From Lachnospiraceae bacterium (GTDB lineage: Bacteria > Bacillota > Clostridia > Lachnospirales > Lachnospiraceae): 38,554 nucleotides of DNA. A program made the position numbers and the translations under genes. The DNA is taken from positions 1 through 38,554 of the forward strand of contig JAILHF010000067.1 in the NCBI GenBank assembly GCA_024696005.1. Direction: 5' to 3'. This document shows positions 32,150 through 38,554 of the stretch, in pieces; positions within the stretch are counted from its first letter, which is position 1; every line of letters starts with the position of its first letter. Below the pieces are notes generated by a model. The model did no database searches. It saw only the letters and a program-made list of their open reading frames with translations, and was not told the origin of the DNA.

Positions 32150-33042
32150 TTTCCGTTGATATCCTTATTCTGTCGCATGAAATCCTGTATGGTCCTTTCA
32201 ATGGGGTATTCCGGTTTATACCCGATATCTATTTTTATCCTGCTAAGATCAACATCCCATGTCTGGGAATCCGCCGGATCATCTTTGCCGGAAAATGTGA
32301 TCCTTGTTTTACCGTTTCCCGCAATCTCCATACATTTTTCCGCAAGCTCATAATTTGATACAGACTTTTCCGAGCCTATATTATACACCCCTACAGCGTT
32401 AGGGGATACTATAAAACGTTCTGTCGCTTTTGCTATATCCCTGACATCTATATAGTTCTGCCTTCTTGTCCCCCGCCCGTTTAACACGATATCCTCTCCG
32501 TTTAGAACGCGATTACAAAATATGGAAAAGATCGTAGGTTTTTTCATATCAGGAGCGATTGGCGAAGGAATCCGGATCGAAACAACTCTGACACCGTCTT
32601 TTTCCAACTGCTTTACCATATACTCCTGCATTGCTTTCGTTGCATGATACATAGTCGGTGGATCAACAAAGTTCTGCTCTCTGACAGCTTCTCTTCCCGG
32701 TATCCCAATGATCGGAAGGCTGGAAAACAGGATAAAAATCCTACAGTCTGTTTCTTTGCATATTTTCATGAGCTTTTGTGTTCCGACAACATTCACATAT
32801 AACAATTCCGGATCAAGATCATCAACACTGATATGCGATGCTATGTGAACGATGGCCTCCCACCTGTTTTTCAAAAGCACATCAGGAATATCATCATGGC
32901 CCATATCCCATCTTACATATCCGGATATATCTGCCGTGGCTCGGTCTTTTGTCCCTACACCTGTAACATCGAAACGCCCTGCCAGATGTTCTGCGACCCA
33001 CTTCCCTATAAAGCCATTCGCTCCCGTAACCAAAACATTCAT
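32146..33042 (-). CDS. NAD-dependent sugar epimerase/dehydratase (extended SDR)
   Basis: About 298 residues from ATG 33042 (GGAG seven bases upstream; a second ATG at 33048 is too close to it). The Rossmann motif is VLVTGANGFIGKWV, followed by LFSSLPIIG and the catalytic YHATKAMQEY (Tyr-x-x-x-Lys). The C-terminal half has NIGSEKSVSNYELAEK. It is most like UDP-glucose 4-epimerase or other 4-keto sugar-modifying enzymes. It overlaps the phosphoesterase start by four bases. Exact sugar unknown. Confidence 0.85.
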   Translation of the reverse strand: MNVLVTGANGFIGKWVAEHLAGRFDVTGVGTKDRATADISGYVRWDMGHDDIPDVLLKNRWEAIVHIASHISVDDLDPELLYVNVVGTQKLMKICKETDCRIFILFSSLPIIGIPGREAVREQNFVDPPTMYHATKAMQEYMVKQLEKDGVRVVSIRIPSPIAPDMKKPTIFSIFCNRVLNGEDIVLNGRGTRRQNYIDVRDIAKATERFIVSPNAVGVYNIGSEKSVSNYELAEKCMEIAGNGKTRITFSGKDDPADSQTWDVDLSRIKIDIGYKPEYPIERTIQDFMRQNKDINGK

Positions 33043-33091
33043 TTGCATGCTCCAACGATACTATCGATACAACCACAGATACATAGCAAAG

Positions 33092-33121
33092 GAAGCTTTT
33101 CCCGAATAGTGGAAAAGCTTC
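33092..33121. other. Perfect 11-bp inverted repeat between the two SDR genes
   Basis: GAAGCTTTTCC (33092-33102) and GGAAAAGCTTC (33111-33121) flank an eight-base loop. On the minus strand it is followed by CTTTGC, not a strong T tract, so it may act as an attenuator or RNA stability stem rather than a full terminator within the operon. Confidence 0.6.
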
Positions 33122-33136
33122 GATAAAAGGGAGAAT

Positions 33137-34099
33137 TCAGGAAAAATCTTTATACCAATCCAACGTAATCCTAATCCCTTCTTCAAATTCAACTTCCGGT
33201 TCAAAACCCAGAAGTTCCCTTGCTTTCTTAGCATCGGCACAAAGCTTTCTCACATCGCTGGTCCTTGCCGGCCGGTGTTCCCAATCTCCTGAATATCCGT
33301 AATAATCACAGATCCCCTGCAAAAGACGATTTATGGAAATATCTTTTCCCGAACCCAGATTGATGATCTCGCCTCGGGAGCTTTCTTTTTCATATGCCAG
33401 AATCAAAGCTCTGACAGTATCACCAACAAAAATGAAATCCCTTGTCTGTTCACCGTCACCTTCTACAATGGGCATTGCTCCTTCCTTGATCCTTCTTGCA
33501 GTTGCAGGTATGATGGCTGCAAGAGATCCTTCGGCATTCTGCCTGGGCCCGTAATTATTGAATGGCCGAACGATCGCAATATCCAATCCGAGCACCTTAT
33601 AAAAGCTGTGTACCATCAGGTCAGCCGCCGCTTTTCCGGCTGCATAAGGAGTCGTGGGATCTGTCGGATGATTCTCATCCATCGGGGAATACTGCGCTGT
33701 CCCATATGCCTCCGATGATGATGTATGGATCAGTGTTTTATACGCCCCTGTTTTTAACAGTTCCAGCAATGTATTGGCTATTTCCACATTCACCATATAT
33801 GCATCAAAAGGATTGAAAAAAGAGTAATTCAGCGCTATCGTTGCCATATTGAAAACTACTTCCACTTTTTCTTTTTCAATAATGGATTGCATGACGCCGA
33901 AATGTCTCACATCATCCCTGTATAACACAAAGTTTTCATGCTCCATGGCCTTGCAGATGTTTTCCGTTTTCCCCAGAAAAAAGTTGTCAACGCAGATTAC
34001 CTTTTCTGCACCCTTTTCCAAAAGAGCATCACAAAGATGACTACCGATAAATCCCGCCCCTCCGGTTACCAGAACTCTTTTCCCTTTTATAGAAGGCAT
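33137..34099 (-). CDS. LegB-like nucleotide-sugar 4,6-dehydratase (extended SDR)
   Basis: ATG 34099 with AGGATG upstream gives 320 residues; the frame opens at a TTG 34117 that is less likely. It has VLVTGGAGFIGSHLCDAL, HTSSSEAYGTAQYSPMDE, YAAGKAAADLM (catalytic Tyr-x-x-x-Lys) and RPFNNYGPRQN. SSSEAYGTAQY and NNYGPRQ resemble LegB-type UDP-GlcNAc 4,6-dehydratases more than GalE, where SSS-x-VYG lacks Glu. With the adjacent aminotransferase it would make a 4-amino-4,6-dideoxy sugar nucleotide. GDP-mannose dehydratase is an alternative. Confidence 0.82.
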   Translation of the reverse strand: MPSIKGKRVLVTGGAGFIGSHLCDALLEKGAEKVICVDNFFLGKTENICKAMEHENFVLYRDDVRHFGVMQSIIEKEKVEVVFNMATIALNYSFFNPFDAYMVNVEIANTLLELLKTGAYKTLIHTSSSEAYGTAQYSPMDENHPTDPTTPYAAGKAAADLMVHSFYKVLGLDIAIVRPFNNYGPRQNAEGSLAAIIPATARRIKEGAMPIVEGDGEQTRDFIFVGDTVRALILAYEKESSRGEIINLGSGKDISINRLLQGICDYYGYSGDWEHRPARTSDVRKLCADAKKARELLGFEPEVEFEEGIRITLDWYKDFS

Positions 34100-34113
34100 T
34101 TCATCACATCCTT

Positions 34114-35337
34114 TCAATCTTCGTCTATGGTCGCTCTGATGATATCGATGATCTCTTCCTGTTCTTCTTCTTTCAAGCCCACATATAAAGGCAGAGTGAT
34201 CGACAGACGGTCACATGCATAAGCCTGCGGATAATCCTCCGGCTTGAAACCGAAGCGGTCTCTGTAATAACCAAGCAAATGAACGGCATGCGTTCCCTGT
34301 CTTGTGGCGATCCCTTTATCCTCCAGCTTTTGCAGCAGAATATTTCTGTATTCTCCTCCGGCTTCGACTGTATCGATCTGAAGCTTCTTAAGATCCAGCA
34401 TGCAGACATAAGACTGGTATGTATGATAAAAACCTTCCGGCTCCACAGGCGGGATAAACTCCGGCAACCTTTCTGCAATCAGTCGATTATATACTGCTGC
34501 CTCTTTTCTCTTTTCTTCTATGATATGGTCCAGCTTTTTGATCTGCGCGATCCCCATGGCTCCCTGGATATCAGTCATTCGGTAATTAAATCCGGCTTCC
34601 GGGAATTCAGGAAGAAGAAAACCTTTTCCTTTATCCCTGGCATCGGCTGAAACAGTGCTTCCATGCGTCCGGAGTTCCCTCATTCTTTTGGCTGCAGAGG
34701 GATCATCTGTCAGGACCATGCCTCCTTCACCGGTTGTTATGGACTTTCTCGGATGAAAGCTGATACAAGAAAGATTGCCGAAAGCGCCCTGATGTTTATC
34801 TTTATACATGGCTCCCAGCGCGCATGCCGCGTCTTCCACTACCTTTAAGCCGTATTCATCAGCAATTTCATTAATCTTGGCAATCTCACAACACAAACCG
34901 AATTCGTGTACCGGAACGATCCCCCACAGGATGTTTCCGCTTTCAACATTGATCAGCTTTCCGTTTCCGGATCTGTACTTTGTTTCAATGATCTGACGGA
35001 GCTTTTCTACATCTATATTAAATGTTTCCTGATGGATATCACACAATACCGGTGTAGCCCCTGTCATGACGATGGAGTTCTCCGTTGCAACAAATGTAAA
35101 GGCAGGTGCAATCGCATCCATGCCAGCTTTCAAGCCGGAAACGCTAAGCGCCAGATGAAGAGCCGTCGTGCAGGAAGTAGTTGCTACACCTTCCGCAACA
35201 CCTTCATGGGCTGCTATCTGTTTTTCAAACTCGGCAACCTTCGGTCCCTGAGCCACCCAACCCGAATCCAAGGCAGTTCCGATCATCTGAAGTTCTTCTT
35301 CAGAGAAAAATGGTTTTGTTACCGGATATCTGATCAT
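34114..35337 (-). CDS. DegT/ArnB-type PLP sugar aminotransferase
   Basis: Transfers an amino group to a keto nucleotide sugar. The 407-residue PLP enzyme has [12 protein letters not shown] (PLP phosphate loop), [13 protein letters not shown] (Asp pairing with the pyridine nitrogen) and [14 protein letters not shown] with the Schiff-base Lys. The N-terminus [29 protein letters not shown] is typical of the ArnB/LegC/PseC group. It sits next to the 4,6-dehydratase, giving a 4-amino sugar pathway. Overlaps the acyltransferase stop by four bases. Confidence 0.92.
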   Translation of the reverse strand: MIRYPVTKPFFSEEELQMIGTALDSGWVAQGPKVAEFEKQIAAHEGVAEGVATTSCTTALHLALSVSGLKAGMDAIAPAFTFVATENSIVMTGATPVLCDIHQETFNIDVEKLRQIIETKYRSGNGKLINVESGNILWGIVPVHEFGLCCEIAKINEIADEYGLKVVEDAACALGAMYKDKHQGAFGNLSCISFHPRKSITTGEGGMVLTDDPSAAKRMRELRTHGSTVSADARDKGKGFLLPEFPEAGFNYRMTDIQGAMGIAQIKKLDHIIEEKRKEAAVYNRLIAERLPEFIPPVEPEGFYHTYQSYVCMLDLKKLQIDTVEAGGEYRNILLQKLEDKGIATRQGTHAVHLLGYYRDRFGFKPEDYPQAYACDRLSITLPLYVGLKEEEQEEIIDIIRATIDED

Positions 35338-35882
35338 TGTTCCAATCCTTTCCCATCATATTCCTGTCCGCATTCTTCGCAGACATACTTTTCGTTAAGC
35401 TTAAACCCACATTTACACACCCAGCCAATCTGACGAGCAGGATTCCCAACTACCAGGGCATGTGGCTTCACATCTTTTGTCACAACACTTCCAGCGCCAA
35501 CCGTAGCATATTCTCCTATGGTCACGCCGCATCTTATGACCGCGCCGGCTCCGATCGACGCTCCTTTTTTCACAAGGGTTTCCGTAATCTTCCAATTCGA
35601 ATTAAATGCCCTGGGGTACATATCATTGGAAAATGTCATCGATGGTCCGAGAAAGACATCATCCTCAATGGTAACACCATGATAAATATTCACATTATTC
35701 TGAACCTTAACGTGATTTCCTATCTGTACATGCTCATCAACATATACGTTCTTGCTGATGATGCAGCCCTCTCCCAATCTGGCATCATTCCGGATCTGTG
35801 CCTGATTCCAGATCTTGCAGCCCTCTCCTATCGAGGCGCTGTCGCTCACTTCTGCTGTAGGATGAATAAATATCTCACTCAT
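35334..35882 (-). CDS. Left-handed beta-helix N-acyltransferase with zinc-ribbon tail
   Basis: ATG 35882 gives 182 residues; the first 20 residues of the longer frame overlap the previous gene. Hexapeptide repeats run from [14 protein letters not shown] to [18 protein letters not shown], a WbpD/WlbB-like pattern, with [11 protein letters not shown] as the active-site loop. The tail (about 145-182) carries [20 protein letters not shown], two Cys pairs, likely a zinc ribbon. It would acetylate the amino group installed by the upstream aminotransferase. Confidence 0.9.
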   Translation of the reverse strand: MSEIFIHPTAEVSDSASIGEGCKIWNQAQIRNDARLGEGCIISKNVYVDEHVQIGNHVKVQNNVNIYHGVTIEDDVFLGPSMTFSNDMYPRAFNSNWKITETLVKKGASIGAGAVIRCGVTIGEYATVGAGSVVTKDVKPHALVVGNPARQIGWVCKCGFKLNEKYVCEECGQEYDGKGLEQ

Positions 35883-35883
35883 T

Positions 35884-37083
35884 TTACTCTTTTCCCTCGA
35901 AAAAACTGTTTGCCGTATCAATGACATATGTGATCTGTTCATCCGTCATCTCAGGAAAAATGGGAAGACAGACAGTTTGCTTTGAAATACTCTCGGCAAC
36001 CGGCAAACTTCCACCCGATATCCTGCTGTTTTTCGCATTAAACGCCTTCTGCATATGCAACGGCACCGGATAGAATGTCCCATTCCCCACTTCATGTTCT
36101 GAAAGATACGAACAAAGCTCAGCCTTATGCTCCGTGCAGACAACAAACTGATGCCAGCAAGGCTTTACATCTGCAGAATAAACCGGCCTCCGCAGTTTTT
36201 TGCTCAAGCCGTCAAAATACCTGGCTGCAATCGCAGCTCTCCTTGCATTGTACTCATCCAGATGCCGAAGCTTTGCGGAAAGAACTGCAGCCTGTATCGC
36301 ATCAAGTCTGGAATTGTATCCGATAACATAATTAAAGTATTTGTACGGATTATATAATTCCGTCTCCTTTTCCTCACTTTTCAGCTCTTCCCTTATGCCT
36401 TCCTGGAGCTCCATCGTCATAGCACCGGCTTTTCCCGCACCATGCTCTTTATAGGCCTTCAATGCCGTAAGCAGATCAGGATCATTGGTCGTTACCATCC
36501 CGCCGTCTCCCGCACCTCCGAGATTCTTTGTCGGATAGAAAGAGAAGCATCCCACATCACCAATTGTTCCTGCTTTGTGTCCTTTATATTCACTTCCTAT
36601 GGCCTGTGCATCGTCTTCGATCACCCTGAGCCCGTGATCTTTTGCGATACGCAATATGCTGTCCATGTCGCAGGGTGCTCCAAAGATATGAACCGGCAGT
36701 ATCGCCTTTGTTTTATCACTGATCGCTTCCTCGATCTTTCCGGGATCGATATTGTAATCTTCTTCTCTGATATCAACGAACACCGGTATTGCTCCCACCG
36801 AAGCAATAGCCTCCGCGGTTGCAAAAAATGAAAACGGTGTGGTGATCACCTCATCACCTGCTTTGATGTTACAGGCCTTCAGTCCCAGAACCAGTGCATC
36901 GGTACCATTGGAGCATCCCGATACATATCCCGCCCCCAGATAGTCAGCCATTTCCTTTTCAAAGGATGAAACATATTCCCCGCCGATAAAGCAACATTTT
37001 TCCAGTATGTCGGAAACAGCTGCTTCCAACTCAGGCTTAATCTGATGATATTGTGTTTGCAGATTTAAAAACGGAACTTTCAT
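35884..37083 (-). CDS. DegT/WlbE-type PLP sugar aminotransferase
   Basis: Installs an amino group on a 3-keto sugar nucleotide in the WbpE/GnnB manner. ATG 37083 with GGAGAATAAG upstream gives 399 residues. It opens [20 protein letters not shown], a form typical of WbpE/GnnB/Fdt[14 protein letters not shown] is the PLP loop, [14 protein letters not shown] the Asp region and [16 protein letters not shown] the catalytic Lys. Unlike the neighbour at 34114 it has a short insertion rich in Glu/Lys near residue 225. It lies between the Gfo/Idh dehydrogenase and the acyltransferase. Confidence 0.92.
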   Translation of the reverse strand: MKVPFLNLQTQYHQIKPELEAAVSDILEKCCFIGGEYVSSFEKEMADYLGAGYVSGCSNGTDALVLGLKACNIKAGDEVITTPFSFFATAEAIASVGAIPVFVDIREEDYNIDPGKIEEAISDKTKAILPVHIFGAPCDMDSILRIAKDHGLRVIEDDAQAIGSEYKGHKAGTIGDVGCFSFYPTKNLGGAGDGGMVTTNDPDLLTALKAYKEHGAGKAGAMTMELQEGIREELKSEEKETELYNPYKYFNYVIGYNSRLDAIQAAVLSAKLRHLDEYNARRAAIAARYFDGLSKKLRRPVYSADVKPCWHQFVVCTEHKAELCSYLSEHEVGNGTFYPVPLHMQKAFNAKNSRISGGSLPVAESISKQTVCLPIFPEMTDEQITYVIDTANSFFEGKE

Positions 37084-37087
37084 TTTC

Positions 37088-38059
37088 TTATTCTCCTTTT
37101 TTTGCTCTGTTGGAAACCTCTTCACAGATCCTAATAGCCCTTACACCCACTTCGCCACTTGCCTCTATAGGCATTCCATTTGCCACAGCCTCATAAAAGG
37201 CAATCAGTTCAGCTCTCAAAGGTTCTTCGATCGGCACAAACACCTTTTGCACTACACTATCCTGTTTATAGGAGTTATCTTTCGCAATGTCAATGATCAT
37301 ATTCGTGCTCTTATAGATCTCGAGCTTTTTGGAAAGAAGATCCGCATGAACGCAGCTGTCTTTGGTATGCACGGTTATGCTTCTTTCCTTGTTCTGAGAC
37401 ACCCTGCTGGCATTGACGATCGCGTGTGCCTTTCCGGCAAAGTCCATCAGGCATGTGGCAAAATCGGTCTGTCCGGACAAGACCGACACCCCTCTTCCGT
37501 GGAGAGATGTCACTTCCCTCCCCTCCATCAGAGCACAGACCAGATCAACGTCATGTATCATCAGATCCTCCACCACACTTGTATCTGTAATCCTGCCGCT
37601 TCCGCTAAAGGGGCTGTATCTGCAGGTTTCGATAAAAAAAGCTTCTTCCGGCCTTATCAGTTTTTTCAATTCCCGGAACACCGGATTGAAACGCTCAATA
37701 TGACCGACTGCCAGTTTTAGTTTCTTTTCCTTAAACGCATCCACAATGACCTGTGCGTCTTCAGATGTCAATGCCAAAGGTTTTTCAATTAGGGCATGCA
37801 CACCGAATTCCGCCACCTGAAGCGCAATATCTTTGTGTAGCGAAGATGGAACGGCTATAACAACTGCATCAACATCCCCCAGCAATTCCTCCATGGAAAC
37901 ATACGCTTTCGTTCCGTATTTTGCGGCAACATCCTTCGCCTGTTCTGTATTGGCATCATAGATGCCGACGAGCTCGAACCTTTTTTCTTCAGCCAGATTT
38001 CGTACATGGTTTTTTCCCATGTGCCCCGTTCCGATCACTCCCATTCTGAGATTATTCAT
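37088..38059 (-). CDS. Gfo/Idh/MocA nucleotide-sugar 3-dehydrogenase
   Basis: NAD-dependent oxidation of the sugar 3-hydroxyl, in the WbpB/GnnA manner. The 323-residue protein has the Rossmann motif GVIGTGHMGKNHVRN, EKPLALT (catalytic Lys in the EKP motif) and VGHIERFNPVF. SVVEDLMIHDVDLVCAL carries the conserved HD..D segment. The next two genes encode aminotransferase and acetyltransferase, which defines the pathway. No UDP-GlcNAc 6-dehydrogenase is in the window, so uronic acid versus neutral product is undecided. Confidence 0.9.
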   Translation of the reverse strand: MNNLRMGVIGTGHMGKNHVRNLAEEKRFELVGIYDANTEQAKDVAAKYGTKAYVSMEELLGDVDAVVIAVPSSLHKDIALQVAEFGVHALIEKPLALTSEDAQVIVDAFKEKKLKLAVGHIERFNPVFRELKKLIRPEEAFFIETCRYSPFSGSGRITDTSVVEDLMIHDVDLVCALMEGREVTSLHGRGVSVLSGQTDFATCLMDFAGKAHAIVNASRVSQNKERSITVHTKDSCVHADLLSKKLEIYKSTNMIIDIAKDNSYKQDSVVQKVFVPIEEPLRAELIAFYEAVANGMPIEASGEVGVRAIRICEEVSNRAKKGE

Positions 38060-38152
38060 ATGCTCTATACTCCTATAATCTTATTTTGTTGTTTTTTCAT
38101 TAAATCTGAGGATATCCTATCTATGATATTCTCGTCAATACCTCATCTGCTT

Positions 38153-38554
38153 TTACGTCCTCAAAAACTCATGTCCGCCCTTTTTCCGTTTGTCCATCAC
38201 TGTGATCTTCTCCTTAAAAGGAAGATCCCAATCCTCGGGATACAGATAGGCCGGGCTCAGTATGCGATAATACTTTTCATCAAGATCATTCATGTAGCGG
38301 TTCAGCTGGCTTTCATCGTGCCACAACGCGATGATATCGTTTCTCAGATCCTCTTCGATCCGTTCCGCAAGGCAACGTATCATCTTCAGATAATCTTCCG
38401 TTCTCCCCCCGTTAAAGCCTCCGGCGAAATAGTATTTCCCTTCCCCTTTTTTAATATACGCTGTACAACCCGGATTGTTATCGTAAGTGAATTCAGCGGG
38501 TGAAGAAGCAAAATAGCCGGGATGCATGGTTACAAACAGACCTTCTTCCCCTTC
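38153..38554 (-). CDS. Glycosyltransferase family 6 (ABO blood-group-type), C-terminal part
   Basis: The 5' part lies beyond the right edge. The 133 residues seen match mammalian GT6 closely in order. TMHPGYFASS mirrors TLHPGFYGSS of ABO. FTYDNNPGCTAYIKKGEG mirrors FTYERRPQSQAYIPKDEG. YYFAGGFNGG mirrors YYLGGFFGG. LWHDESQLNRYM mirrors VWHDESHLNKYL, containing the catalytic Glu of the HDE triad. RILSPAYLY mirrors KVLSPEYLW. GT6 enzymes are retaining alpha-1,3-Gal/GalNAc transferases. The Gly at the ABO-268 position suggests UDP-GalNAc. The metal-binding DxD or NxN region is outside the window. Confidence 0.9.
   Translation of the reverse strand, partial: EGEEGLFVTMHPGYFASSPAEFTYDNNPGCTAYIKKGEGKYYFAGGFNGGRTEDYLKMIRCLAERIEEDLRNDIIALWHDESQLNRYMNDLDEKYYRILSPAYLYPEDWDLPFKEKITVMDKRKKGGHEFLRT

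Noticed and set aside
23323-38554. Wzx flippase and Wzy polymerase
   Set aside because: No protein with 12-14 helix Wzx or typical Wzy pattern was recognised; they may lie beyond the right edge or be replaced by the large membrane proteins.

Overview
The window looks like chromosome of a Gram-positive Clostridia member, most likely a Lachnospiraceae-type gut or rumen Firmicute. Reasons: a SigI/RsgI pair, rpsF-ssb-rpsR order, coaX-dusB-greA-lysS synteny, sigma-A type promoters with TTGACA/TATAAT boxes, strong AGGAGG ribosome sites, and absence of Gram-negative outer-membrane genes. Almost every gene is on the minus strand; the one clear exception is an ATP-grasp gene at 16372-17172. No interval longer than about 300 bases lacks a gene.

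Right to left (direction of transcription): 23323-38554 is a surface-polysaccharide locus, visibly more AT-rich than the rest and running off the right edge. It begins with a glycosyltransferase family 6 (ABO blood-group type) fragment. Next comes a three-gene set for a 3-amino or 2,3-diacetamido sugar (Gfo/Idh dehydrogenase, DegT aminotransferase, hexapeptide N-acyltransferase), then a 4-amino-4,6-dideoxysugar pair (DegT aminotransferase, LegB-like dehydratase). An epimerase, a metallophosphoesterase and a CarB/PylC-like ATP-grasp follow. Then there is an apparent undecaprenyl-phosphate decoration module (ArnC/GtrB-like GT2, multi-membrane GT-C-like protein, two half-size EamA/SMR flippase subunits). 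A GT14 (core-2 GlcNAc-transferase type) enzyme, an acyltransferase 3 and a large membrane protein end the locus.

19074-23206 holds a phosphodiester glycosidase-type exported protein with a membrane-anchored partner, and a paaK/ACT-domain pair. 16372-18873 holds a sirtuin and two convergent RimK-like ATP-grasp ligases. 15053-16136 is rpsF-ssb-rpsR, ending in a strong terminator. 11904-14802 is a sigI-rsgI-cytidylate-kinase-like unit; RsgI carries a Pro/Thr-rich tail and a putative SigI-type promoter precedes sigI. 7798-11740 is pfkA-rRNA methyltransferase-proC-membrane protein. 6536-7612 is an SH3/SleB-like cell-wall hydrolase whose leader holds a four-fold 11-bp phased WalR/PhoP-like box array. 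121-6468 is argF-birA-hypothetical-coaX-dusB followed by greA-lysS from a promoter buried in the end of dusB.

Two 147-bp palindromic intergenic elements with the same terminal inverted repeat lie at 13915-14061 (between sigI and rsgI) and 18890-19036 (before the sirtuin), in opposite orientations; a lone related hairpin is near 23287-23310. The most distinctive content is the possible host-glycan-mimicking surface polymer (GT6 plus GT14) and the Arn-like decoration module in a Gram-positive background.
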